From Lepidodermella squamata (Eukaryota > Gastrotricha), in the NCBI GenBank assembly GCA_047495785.1, contig JBLDXI010000003.1, positions 2,294,001 to 2,358,000 of the forward strand: DNA of 64,000 nt, given 5' to 3'. Within the stretch, counting starts at the first letter, position 1; the number at the start of each line of letters is the position of its first letter. Position numbers and translations under genes: made by a program. The notes under the pieces are model-generated. The model made no database searches, was not told where the DNA came from, and worked only from the letters and a program-made list of their open reading frames with translations. Shown in pieces: positions 35,793 through 47,219 of this stretch.

Positions 35793-38700
35793 TCAGTCGT
35801 CATTGTCTTCAGAATCGATCTGCTTATCGGCGTAGTGGAAAATAAGTGCTTGAAGAACGCCAATATCATCTGGATTCTTCGCAATCTCAGCCAGCGGTGT
35901 GAGATTTTCTTTGTTCTTTCCCAACATCAACTCTGGACATTTCGAACATAAATAATCGGCAACAACCGCATCTCTGACCCGAAAAAGCACCGATTTGCCA
36001 TCACCACCTATCTCGGCCGGGTTGAAGTTGTATTCTTCAATCAACATTTTCACGAGTTCCAATGAGCCAGCTCCAGCAGCTACATGCAACGCATTTTCCG
36101 TTTTATTCCATAAAGCTCGCGAATTACATCCATTTTTAATGTAAAATCGTGCATTTTCAACAAAACCCATGCAACAAGCCTCGAGAAACGGCGTGTAGCC
36201 ATCAGGACCGCCCTCGACATCAATAAGATCCGGGATAACTTTGCAGAGAATTTCAAGAACCTCCAAATTGTCGCGTTTCTCGTCGTGAAAAACGTGAAAC
36301 AAAGTTTCGTTGTCGTGAGATTTCCAGCGACAGTCAGCGCCCTTTTCGATCAAATAATTTACGATATCGGGCTTCGCGAGTTGGACGGCTTTCATTATTG
36401 GGGTTTTCTTTTTCTCGCTAACACGTGAATTCACGCCGATTTTCAAATCTTCGCAAACGAATTTAACGACCTCCAAGCTGCCGTGGCAAGCGTCTTTAAG
36501 TAGCCGATTTTCGACTCCTTTCATCAAGCCTGGGTAGGTTTCAGTCAGGTATTTAACCATCTCGAGATGTCCACCTTTAGCAGCGGCAATAAGGGGGTTG
36601 AAGCAGACATCCCACATGCTTTGATAGTCAAGCAAAGGCGCTGGAAATTCCGATCCAGTAATCGAAATCAATAATTTGAGAATATCTAGTTGGCCGTGAT
36701 AGGCAGCTGAGCATAGGGCAGTTTGCTCTTCCTCGGGGTTCACGTGATTAGCTATCAATTCGGTACATCCAGCAGGTAATTTTTCGTTGAACAAAATCTG
36801 TTCAACAGTTTTCAATTGACCTTGAGCGATTGCGCCGAAGAATTTGTTGAATTCATGGGGTAAGCCATCGGATGACTAAAAAATAAAAAAATAAGCAATA
36901 AAAAAGTTCATCACTGAATTGTAACTGCTTTTAAACATATTAGGACGAATTTTATTCCGAGGATAAATCGGGCAAATTTTGATACTGACGTTTTTTATGA
37001 CTGGCTACGCTATCATCTTCCTCTGTTCTCCAAGTAAAAGGTCGAAAAGTGCTGATTGGCGATAATTTACCGGCCCACAGCCCGAGGTACACAACACGCG
37101 AATTCAATAACCAGTTCAATAACCACGCTGGCCATGGGTCATGATTGATCATAGCTGGTTGGGAAGAACTTCTTTGACCCGATAAGTGGCGTTCTTGATC
37201 CCTTGTCTTGTCCGCGAATTTTGGCAAGCTATTCTTTTCCTCAGTAATTCAACAAATTCTTATCTGTTTTTCCTATTAAAAATTACAGATTTCATCTTCA
37301 GTCGCTGCTGGTGAGACTCCGGACTCCCTGACAAACATCCACAATTCGGCCCGACTTATTACGGCATTCTTGGGCGAAAGAGGAGTATACATAAATACCA
37401 ATTCTACGCAAGTTGCAGCTAATTCTTCAACGTTGCAGCCTCAAGAGCTCTCCGATACTGCGTCGTGCAACTTCGATCTTGGCTTACATTTTATCCCCAT
37501 TCTACCGATTTGTTTGAAATTTAAAGCTTTTATTGATTTTGCGCATCCGACCACTCAACCCTTACAGTTAACGTGGTGAACAGATGGACTCGCGAAGAAA
37601 GATCCAAGACAAGTTCTTCGGCAACGGCAACAGTAAACCGGCAAAACGCTGGTGGTTATCATTGTTGAAGAAACCTTACTCATCCTTACTCAGCTTAAAC
37701 GTTTGACGTGGGACGTGAGTGTCCTTCATGTCGCAAAGAAGTTTAGTATAACTTCCAAGTTCTAGTTTTAGACTGCTGACGGATTTTAGGGCGCTAGGCC
37801 GCAGCTTGCTGTGTATTCGGGCCGCAATTCATCGGTATCTGAAAAGTCCCGATGTCGGCAGAAATTTCGATATTGTCAACGGCCCTGAATACTTGTCTGC
37901 CAATCGGGTACTTTCAGCTCATTGCCGCCAGTATGCTAAAGAAGTCGGCCACAGCGCTGAAGTTGCTCACCCGCCGATTTCAGCCGATGACTGTATCAAA
38001 TTGGACACGTATTTTCGAATAAAGTCTCCCGTTGTTTGCCAGCAGCGAGCGTTTTTCGTTTTAGAATACTATTTGGGGCTTCGGGGCAGGGAAAATTTGA
38101 AGCAACTTTTTAAGAATTCCCTTGTTTTTGTCATCGAAGCTGATGGCCGTGAGGCTGTCACTCTGGATCGCCAGCTCCATTGAGAATAGAGTTACCCATA
38201 GAGAACGGAGTGATCTATGGAGTTACCAGAGATGAAACACATATTGGAAACTCGAAGTTTTAATTCTTTTGCCGATTTTCGTAAATTTCCATTATGGCGG
38301 ATCTTTTTGAAACTCGCGCATACATGTTTACATGTAAAAAAGTGTTTTTCCACGCGCTATACCCACTATCACCCATCATGGAATTTTGATTTTTTTATTT
38401 TAATCGAAGGGGATTGGTTTCAACTTCAACCAGTTCAAAGGCATCCGCTGGGAAATGAACGGTTTTGACGCCATAGCGGTTTCCCCAATCACTTTTTGGG
38501 GTTCAAAAAGGGGTAATTTAGCCTTGACCCCACGGCCACATGAATGATCGGACTAATGCTTTCTAATATCACCCTGTGAAATGATTTGTTTACCAAAGCC
38601 ACCTTTCAAAAACTATTAATGGGTTTCGGATGCATTTTTTGGTTTACCTTTTATGCCTAAACCACCCAACCCCCAACCGCTATTTCAGCCGTCATTCCGG

Positions 38701-41700
38701 ATGAGAAACCGTGTTCGCGCTTCGTATGAAAAAATGGGGAAATTTCGTAGGCTGCTCTGAAATAATTTGAAAAAAAAACTTAGCAACGATTTCAGCCTTT
38801 GCACTTGGCCATATTCAATAACGGAATCCCGCAAAAATGCTTCCGAAACCCATGAATAGTTTTTGAAAGGTGGCTTAAACTAAACTCGTAAACTAAAGAT
38901 TTTAGTTAAAATGATCTTTTTACCAAATTCCACTCGACAGGCGTTTTCGAGTCAGTCTCAGGCGATTCTTCAGCATATTCAATAACGGCAAGGTGGTTTA
39001 AGTGACCCAAAACACATTTCATAAGATTGCTGTTGATGTTCAGCGACATCTGAAGGTCCGCAAGTGTACCACTCGGATCTTCCATTTCTTTAATCTGAAA
39101 AGATTTCCTTTTAATCATTGATACTTTTGGTAAGAAAATTTACTTTGCAGTCAACTAGCCAAGCTTTTTGAAACAATATGGCCGCGTTCTTAAGGCCGGC
39201 CGACGCCAGAGGCTGGTTTCTGGCTTGCAGCCGTTCCAAAACCTTATCCACAATGGCTGGCTGAAGTCGGTAAGCTTTTTTAATCGACTTAGTTCGCTCA
39301 TCAACAAGCTTGGTTACTTCATTGTGCAATTCGGTGCGATTTTTCTCGATTTCCTGCCTCATCGCTTCGATTAGATTGTCGCAATGCGCGTTGATCTCGG
39401 CTGTAATCTTCGCTTTTTCCCCTCCGAGTTTGTCAAAAGCGGCTTTCATCTTGCTTTCACTAGAGTTTTGAGCGGAGTCGAACCGATCACGGAACTAGAG
39501 GATAAAACAAATTCTTGCATTTCGATTCGAAATTCGATGAAATTAAGTGCAGATAGCAGCATTTTTAGGGGGGAAAAGCCAATTTCAAAGGAAAATTTAG
39601 TATAATTTATAGTGCTTAATACAATGCAGAACTTGAGTGTTGGTCACGATCCACTTTAAAATCAACAGGCCTGGTTTAGGAGGTCACACCCGAAGTGCAT
39701 CGTACTAAAACGATATAGTCACGGGTGCTGCTATCTACGAGAATAAGAACCGAACAGGAAAGGAAAGCCATGAACTCGAAGTCGCGGCTATTTAGGTAAA
39801 TTTAAAATTCAGACATGCGAGTAACTTTTCACAACGCTGGATTGGTCAAATTCGATGAGCTCTATCACCCCTGGAAGTTATTTCAGACACCCATTTGCTA
39901 CCCGTTTCTTCAAAAAAATTAAGCAACTCTGCATTTCATCAACTGGGACGGGATGGAAGGCATGTAGCTGTAAAACCACTCCCGTTGACTCGAACTATGA
40001 ATCTCACAAGACTAAAACAGCCGATCGCTCTTCGGTACGCTGGGTCTTGTTTATTCGAATCTTTTTGCTTTTTACTTTTTGCGATTCAAGTCAACGCCTT
40101 GGAAGTGGTCCATACTTACTCTGCGATTGTTTTCTACGCCGACGATACCACGATCGATACCCGATAGATTCGGAAAGTCAATCGACTTGTGTAGTCAAAT
40201 ACAGGCGAATGACGCCCCTCTCGAGCCTTGGGATAAGCTGGAAATTCGTGGCTTCGTACTCGATAGAAAACCGTTATTCAAAGAACAGATCGAATCAATT
40301 CGCAATCGTGCATGCCGTGGCCTTTAAGCGTTGCAGCTTGCGGCGAAATACATGGACAGAAAAACCTCGGTCATAATGGACAATGGAGGCCGGACAAAGA
40401 TGGAAATGGTAACACCACTGGACTTATGCTTTTCAAAGCTCAAGTCGATTCCGGCTGATGAGCGCGATAACGTTTGGTCATCTCTTGCGGAATTTGTGGC
40501 ATCAAAATCGTTCAATTTCTTGAAATTTCAGCGGAATTTCAAAGTGACTTTTTATCTTCAACGAACTAAGGTAATCAAACTGAGCCCAAAGAGATTTTTC
40601 CGTCGAAAGGAAAAAAACTGATACAGATTCACTGGAGGCTTGGAAAGCCCTAGACCTCTCTCATGCTTTCGACGGCCGCTAAAAATGGCTCTTCTGCTTC
40701 TGTATAGCGTGCCATGCGTTAATTGTAAATTACCTGCGATTAATTGTTTTGTTTCTTGTTTTATTCTCACCGTATAGAAGTGATCGAGGCGGTGTTTGCT
40801 GAACAGCTGGACTAATTGGACATGAGCATTGCCGTCAACGCCGTCAATCGATGCACGGCCCGCGACGCCGCCAACGAAGATGGCACCCAGGGCGCTCAAC
40901 TGTTACGGGCCATTCGGGCTAAGGAGCTGATTGTTGTTAAACCGTCGGATGAAGACAATTCGAATAACGCCGAATAATACTTCAGCCAAGTGACTCATCT
41001 CTTCTGAACTTCCGAACTTCATCTCTTTTGAATCAAATCGAATCAAATATTATCTCTTATCTCGTGTGATTTTTTGGGATGGCGTTCGTTTTGTAGGCAA
41101 ATAACTGAGCTCAAAAAAGCTCTGCAGGCGTAGGCTAATATCATTCAATCATGAATCATGTGTTTTATTAATAATGGATTCAAAACATTTACTAATAAAT
41201 GTGTTATTTTAGCGCGCTATTTATTCAAAAGACGAAAGGGCGCGAACTAAATGCAAGAATCAGTTATCAACCTAACGGAACCTAGCAGCGTGGTTTCATC
41301 AGCACTAACTTCCACTTGTCCTGGAACTATCATCATTTGTTATGGAGGTCATGGGACGCACCCTACCTGCTCAGGTAAGCCACCTTACCTGAATTTTTCG
41401 ATCCACACCTGTCCAGGTGATGCTGATGAAAAAATAAAAAGCACCACCGTAATCAGAATCATTTGTTACGTTATATAACAAATTCTCACGCTTGTTATGC
41501 GCTGCTGTCAGATATAACAAATGGGGTCCCCAAATCGATGCACCCGTTTTACATGGTAAAAGCTGAACTTAGCCGCAAAAGTTGGCAGCACGCCAACGGA
41601 AGGTGATGCAAATGTAATTTTTGTTTCTACCAACTAGTATTGGTCCATAACAGTCCATAACAAATGATGATAGTTCCAGGACAAGTGGAAGTTAGTGCTG

Positions 41701-43808
41701 ATGAAAACACGCTGCCAGGTTCAAAGCGGTAGTTATCAGCCACTAAACTACCTCTGAGCTGTTATCTGTCTGAGCTGCTCGCTAACTTAGCTATGGAGTT
41801 CCCGGAGTATCATGACGACGATGGCGTGGACTTCTCTACGATGAAGAACAGTAAAACCGTGGCCAAAAGAAAGCCGGAACTTCTTCCTGGGGCCCAGGTA
41901 CTCTTTTGACATTGAAGACAAGATTGATAAGCTAATTTGTCAGGTATCGAATGGGGTGAGCCGGTGTTCATTGCCGAAAGTCTTAATGAGTTAGAAGACT
42001 TTCTGAAGCAGGAAGGACTGACGCGGAAGATGGAAGATGGTAGTTCTCATGTCGATAACGATTGTTGCCGTCACAGCAGCAGCTGGCGGAAGAGCGGCTC
42101 AGACCAGCATAGATTGGGTTACTGTAAATACGGTGGACGGGATGCGCCGCATCGTGATACGGATGGTTGCCCCAAAAAGTACTGTATCGCCAAGTTGCCT
42201 ACGCGTTCGTTTTGGCTACCAAAAGTTTGCCTACAAAAGTAACTTATTTCGATTTTTTGTTACGATTCAATTTTTTGCAGCCTATTCGATACCTTCTTTT
42301 AACCTTCTTTTGACTTCATTATTACTTATTTGAAACTAATTGACGACTTTGAGCTGAAAAACCTGAATGACACAACTACAACAACAACAACAACTCAGTC
42401 TCAGAAAACCTGCAATAAGTAATAATGTGCTGGATAATGTCAGCAGGAGCAGGAGCAGCAGTACGAGAATAAGATTGTTAGCAACGAAAATAGTCGATCT
42501 ATCCTAACCTTTTTCCTTGGATGGCTACCTGGCAAACTGATGGCGAGGCCTTAATTAGGGGTTAATAGATGAAGTAATGAAAAATTAGTTGGAATAAAAT
42601 GCATCAGGCATTCGCTCGCAAATTCGTGCACAATGCAAAATCCTTAGGCTAATACATCAATCCCACGGTTACCTGTGTTGGGAATTGGGCATGCTCAGCA
42701 GGACGGGATCGTCTAGCTGTAACTTGGAGTAACAACTCATTACTCATTACCCCAGGAAACCCGTGTGGTAAAAATTTCATATGGTCGATTCGAGGCCAAC
42801 TCGACTCGAATGGTCGGGCTCGATCGCAAGACTAACAACAAACAGCAAACAGCAAGACTAAAAAAGCATTTAGTTAAGCCTAGGTTTTGATCAAAATTCT
42901 GCGAATTCGGTGCAAAATAAATAAATCTCACGTTGGTGGCAATCCAATTGCTTTCCAGCCTCAGCCGTTCCGCATGAGCAAACGAGCACGAATTGCAGAA
43001 TCGCCTGGCGCAATGCGATCATTTCTTACCAGTATCAGCTTCCAAGTGGGGGCAGCGATCGCCCAACACCGCTATAACATTATTATCTGCTTTCAACATA
43101 GGTCGAGCGGCTTCGATCGCCTTCGCAAGTGCGAGGTTGCCACGTAATCCTGTAAGCAATTAGCTTTTAGTAAAACTTAGCTTTTGAAGCACTGAAATTT
43201 AGGTTCCAGCGCTTAACTTGAGCTTTTCAGATGTTGAGATTCATTATTTTCGATTTTTCATCATTTTAGATCGACAACAGTCGGGATCAATGGTTTGGGA
43301 ACGATATTGAATGAATTATAAGATTTAAAAGAGAACTAGGAACTCAAGCAACTATATTTCAGGGAAATTTAGTTTCGGAACCTTAAATCCACAGCGCAAA
43401 CTCATGAATTTTATTATCTACTCATAAAAATATACCTTTTACGGCTGAATCTTTGATAGTAACCAAATTACTTGGCTTGCCACAAATCAAGCAATTTATT
43501 TCGAAAGTAGAACATGACGGTTGGATTTGTTTTGGGATACAATTTTGACAAATCGTATGACCGCATGCTTGAAAGAAGACTGGAGCGGAGTCTGATGCGC
43601 AGCCACCGTCGCTTGAAATGAAGCTTCTCTTGCAAATGTCGCACCTCAGAGCCTGTTCAACAAAAGTTAAATTAGATGCTTAACTGGAAATTCGGAAGAT
43701 GAAATCACTCACATCTACTAAAGTACCATCGATAACGATGTGTGTGTCTATTCTCCGCCGCTTTTCCAATGAACAGCAGCAGATATTTTCAGATTTTACG
43801 CAATCCAT
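35793..43808 (-). CDS. RING / B-box / coiled-coil / ankyrin protein with an in-frame TGA
   Basis: This is copy 4 of the array. Six exons fit with correct phases: 43808..43713, 43652..43436 (RING: CDIC, CGHTICQNC, CLIC), 43149..42932 (B-box-like), 39494..39144 (coiled coil), 39094..38924 (57-residue module) and 36875..35793 (ankyrin, 360 residues). The total is 711 codons plus stop. The only defect is TGA at 43019-43021, exactly where the other copies have the cysteine of CPHC. That could be a nonsense mutation, a sequence error, or recoding. The rest looks under constraint. The predicted role is an E3 ubiquitin ligase with ankyrin-based target binding. It is most like copy 5 in the ankyrin exon (LPAGCTELIANHVNP shared). 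Confidence 0.75.
37806..38183 (+). pseudogene. Tyrosine-recombinase-like (Crypton/DUF3504) fragment
   Basis: An open stretch, RAAIHRYLKSP...LSANRVLSAHCRQY...PPISADDCIKLDTYF...FFVLEYYLGLRGRENLKQLF, follows the consensus of Crypton-derived DUF3504 proteins (start of the recombinase region up to the RGREN motif). It lies on the strand opposite copy 4, inside its last intron. The C-terminal catalytic part is missing. Confidence 0.55.
38598..38876. repeat. Inverted-repeat MITE in the last intron of copy 4
   Basis: GCCACCTTTCAAAAACTATT at 38598 pairs with AATAGTTTTTGAAAGGTGGC ending at 38876, and the pairing continues inward (ATGGGTTTCGG). The unit of about 279 bp ends some 50 bp from exon 5. Confidence 0.75.
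39850..40979 (+). other. Decayed coding-like region in intron 3 of copy 4
   Basis: Plus-strand frames at 39895-40167, 40079-40327 (DAPLEPWDKLEIRGFVLDRK), 40331-40621 and about 40820-40979 (NRCTARDAANEDGTQGAQLL) have protein-like composition but no recognised domain. Probably a dead transposon gene, perhaps of the same kind as 32085-33640. Confidence 0.3.
41276..41722. mobile_element. 447-bp MITE with about 70-bp terminal inverted repeats
   Basis: GAACCTAGCAGCGTGGTTTC at the left is inverted at the right end (GCTGCCAGGTTC), with near-perfect pairing through CAGCACTAACTTCCACTTGT and ATCATCATTTGTTATGGA. No coding capacity. Superfamily is unclear. Confidence 0.85.
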
Positions 43809-43972
43809 TATTTTCGAACAGAAAGGACAGGATAAAAATTACGAAACAAGCTAAATCGAAGACAAATGTAAATAGAATGAAGCGCCTATGAAACTAGGAA
43901 GTCCCTTCTGTTTATGTAAGAGTAGAACTTGTAATATTTTGATATTGTTCTCGTTATCGTGATACGCTTCTA

Positions 43973-44161
43973 TTGCGTAGTTGTAGCTTCAAAGAGCTGA
44001 TCAAATTCGATGTTATCGAAAGTCCCCATTACAACGTTATTCTCGGCATGCCTTGGCTGAAACTTCACAACCCGTACATCAACTGGGACGAGAACACTAG
44101 TAATCACACGTCGAATTACTGCAAACATCACGGCCAAGAAAATACGGCTGCAGGCCGGTAA
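43973..44161 (+). pseudogene. Ty3/gypsy protease-region remnant
   Basis: FDVIESPHYNVILGMPWLKL followed by HNPYINW matches the end of the Ty3/gypsy aspartic protease (ILGxPWLxxHNPxIxW). Only about 60 residues remain, directly followed by LINE sequence. Confidence 0.7.
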
Positions 44162-44164
44162 CTC

Positions 44165-44830
44165 GTGGGGAGCATTTTCGAAGAAGATCCGCAGAGGACT
44201 GGAAACGCACCTGCTGCCCAGCATTTGTCCAAGAAATACCGCGAATTCAGTGTTTGGCATGCTGGCCTGATCCACAAACTATTACAACTGCCCCTGCCCC
44301 GTAACCTCGCCGGCTGGATTGTCGACAACCTCCGTGACCGAAAACTGCAGGCCCGTAAGCCTGGTCACTCTAGCAGGATCGCCACCATCAACTGCTGCGT
44401 GCCCCATCACAAATCTCCGCTCTCCCCCAGCTGTACATAGTCTACACAGCTGATGACCTACAATGCTGAGCCATCGCGCAACCGCATCACGGTGGCATAT
44501 GCCGATGACCTCACCATTAGTGCTACCGGCAAACATTTCCAACCCACCCAAGAAGCAGCTCAATCTGAAATACCACCTGGGCCCGCGACTGGCGCCGTAA
44601 ATTCAATGTAAGCAAAAGTGAATATATGGCATTCGGCCCGGTGCAAACCCAACTCAACTTATCCGTCAACGGAACCGTGGTTCCCCAGGTCACCTCCGCC
44701 CGCATCCTGGGCATTCATTTCGACCCGCGACTAACGTAGCAGACCCACATCGATCAATCACTACGCCTCTCGGAACACGCCATTTTCCCGCCGATTAGCG
44801 GTATAAATTATCGTTCACTCAAATATGCAC
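44165..44830 (+). pseudogene. LINE reverse transcriptase fragment
   Basis: It shows KLLQLPLPRNLAGWIVDNLR, then VAYADDLTI (the YADD catalytic motif) and, in another frame, SKSEYMAFGP and ILGIHFDPRL, all in normal order for a non-LTR RT. Frameshifts and stops mark it as dead. A possible continuation is at 45596-45720, beyond two palindromes. Confidence 0.75.
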
Positions 44831-44863
44831 TATGATCAAGCAGTTTGCCCAATATTTTACCAC

Positions 44864-45300
44864 TTTAGCGCTAACAGTTTATTTCCGACGTTTCGATTTC
44901 TAACAGAAATCATCTTCAGGGAGATGAAGTTGAATAGTTTAGGCGTAAAAACAAAATTAAAATCTTAAGGCGGATATTTTAAATTGATTATGAGAAACTG
45001 AAAAACGAGCTAATTCGGCTAATTTCTCTGCTTGATTGTCCGCTTGCATTTTTCATGAAAAATGGGCTCTGTAAACAGCTTGGCCTTGATGGAATCCGTT
45101 TGCTTATTCATATTAGGCTTAATCTTCCTAATTGCCAACATTTCTAAGATCAGGCAATCCCATTTGTTTCGTCCTTTCCCATTAAAATATCCGCCTTAAG
45201 ATTTTAATTTTGTTTTTACGCCTAAACTATTCAACTTCATCTCCCTGAAGATGATTTCTGTTAGAAATCGAAACGTCGGAAATAAACTGTTAGCGCTAAA
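44864..45300. repeat. 118-bp inverted repeats (437-bp foldback unit)
   Basis: The arm 44864-44981 (TTTAGCGCTAACAG…) pairs with 45183-45300. It includes GACGTTTCGATTTCTAACAG and ATCTTCAGGGAGATGAAG, themselves partly palindromic. The unit interrupts the LINE fragment. Confidence 0.85.
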
Positions 45301-45403
45301 TTTCATCAACCGTTTGTATTCCAAAAAACTGGTTATCAAATATTTTACCACGTGACAAATATACGATCCTACAAATATACGGCTGCATTGCGGCTTTCTA
45401 CGA

Positions 45404-45594
45404 CGATGCATTCATTCACGCTATGAAACACTATAATAGATATAACAGTTTGAATAGAAGGCGTCTTTGCCTAAAACGTACATATGAAAACAAACTGCGA
45501 CTTCAAAAATCCCTATGTACGTTTTAGGCAAAGACGCCTTCTATTCAAACTGTTATATCTATTATAGTGTTTCATAGCGTGAATGAATGCATCG
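45404..45594. repeat. Perfect 81-bp hairpin with 29-bp loop
   Basis: 45404-45484 (CGATGCATTCATTCACGC…) is the exact reverse complement of 45514-45594. I found no mismatch. The outer ends CGATGCATTCATTC/GAATGAATGCATCG are adjacent to LINE sequence. Confidence 0.9.
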
Positions 45595-45756
45595 CCTCCC
45601 AAATGAAGACGCAGGCTACCTAGCAATGTGTCTTCTCCCTGTCAGAGGCCAGACGTCGTAGAAAGCCGCAATGCAGCCCTCGAAGTATTAAAAGAACTTA
45701 CAATGCAAATACAAGTAGGCCCAAACTTTTGGATTACTTTATTTCATTTTAGGAGC

Positions 45757-47219
45757 ATGGCAGAGTTATTTTATGGCCGCATATTTTCAATTTTATTATT
45801 AGCGAGTTCGGTTGTCGCAGATAACAACTGTGGCACACCACCAATCATTCCAAATGGACGAGGCTATTCGGACACAGCGAAATGTGTGTCACGCAATGGC
45901 TATTCGAACACATTGTGTGCGCGCTTTTCGCTATTTGAACACACTGTGTATGCGTGATTGGCTACTTGAACACAGCGGTGTGTGCGCGGAAGTGGCTATT
46001 CGAACACACTCCTCGAAGTCGAGGAATAACGGTAATATGCTAGCGAGAAGACGGTAATTAACCGGATTTAAGACGGATTTAGCGTTTTTAGCATAATTTC
46101 AAAGACTATCCCTGCTAGTGTCATGTATTCTCGATTTTAAACCTATCCTCACCGCCCGCGCCTCCAATGGCGGGTCTCACCTCGCCGCGCGCTTCCAAGA
46201 CCGCCGGCAAGCCAAATTGAAATAAAACCGAAAGCTGACGTCCGGCGGAGACAAGTTCGAGCTATAAAATCGCTAATTATCAGTTGCAATCACGCCGCAC
46301 AGCTGCTTTTTATCGAAATTTCGGCCAGACTCGATGGCCGCGACCCAAAATCAAAGAGAGCGGCCTTTATTGCTTTATTGCTGCAACGCCTTTATTGCTG
46401 ATGCTGATGCGCGCTCGAATTTTGGACCGGGTATTTTCCCGTTATGCTGGTATTTCGAATTTTCGCAGTTTTAGCATTTTCCGGACTAACAAAAAGTTGT
46501 TAAAATCCGGATTTCGGTGATTAGCAGGTGACTTAGGATGCTGTGTTCAAATAGCCGAATGCGCGCACACACCACTTCACGCCCACTTGTGTTCGAGTAG
46601 CCAGTCACGCACACACACTGTGTTCGAATAGCCATTGCGTGACACACAATTTTGTGTCCGAATAGCCACATCCATTCCAAATTCTGACTCGTCATACCAA
46701 GTGAATTCTACTTCGATCTTAACATTTTCGTGTAAAAGTGGCTATAAGTTAGTCCCATCATGGCACGATACGACTATTTGCCTTAAAAGCGGCTGGTCAT
46801 CGCTGCCGAATTGTGCCCCGGTTGATGAGGCGCCAACTTGCGGCCAACCTTCGAAAATCAAAAATGCGAGACTTATCATATCTCAATTATCCACTAATAA
46901 CACAGCAATAGCCGGCGATTTCATCGTCTATGAATGTGATAATCGTTACCAGCTAGCAGTCGGAAGTAATCCTGTTGTTAAATGCAAATTAGATGGCACT
47001 TGGAGTGATTTGCCGCTATGTATACAATCAATCATCTGTGAGATCGAATCGACTTATCAGTACGATAACTACGCCTGGGCAGTTCCATGGGGCATCGCAA
47101 TGTCCGTTTTCGTCTTCGTCTCGCTGGTCGTCATCATTGTATTGGCTGTCTTACTATACCGGGCGAAACGGAATAGTTCGAATGAGCACCACGTTATGCA
47201 GGGATTGCGCTCGAGTTGA
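45757..47219 (+). pseudogene. Sushi-domain single-pass membrane protein, split by a MITE
   Basis: A signal peptide (ATG 45757; FSILLLASSVVA) leads to NNCGTPPIIPN, where an 818-bp MITE (45856-46673) interrupts the first sushi module. After it the frame resumes with SDSSYQVNSTS, FSCKSGYKLVP and WSSLPNC. A second sushi follows (TCGQPSKIKNAR … CKLDGTWSDLPLC). A transmembrane helix (GIAMSVFVFVSLVVIIVL) and a short basic tail end at 47217-47219. Without the insert the gene has one continuous frame of two CCP modules plus a membrane anchor. With it, translation stops inside the MITE at 45955-45957. An uninterrupted allele may exist, or the insert may be spliced. Confidence 0.8.
45856..46673. mobile_element. 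Mutator-like MITE with 9-bp target duplication
   Basis: The ends GGACGAGGCTATTCGGACAC and (inverted) GGATGTGGCTATTCGGACAC flank 818 bp. ATTCCAAAT occurs immediately on both sides (45847-45855, 46674-46682). Nine-base duplications are typical of Mutator-like elements. Subterminal GGCTATTCGAACACA motifs repeat several times. No transposase is encoded. Confidence 0.88.

Noticed and set aside
36952-37227. 91-residue minus-strand frame upstream of the copy 4 ankyrin exon
   Set aside because: It sits inside an intron and has no counterpart in copy 5.
39895-40167. YADD-like motif (FYADDTTID) suggesting another reverse transcriptase
   Set aside because: Surrounding residues do not show RT blocks and the frame is short; kept only as an unassigned decayed region.
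35793-43808. Selenoprotein call for copy 4
   Set aside because: TGA at a cysteine position is suggestive, but no SECIS structure was identified and a simple mutation is far more likely.
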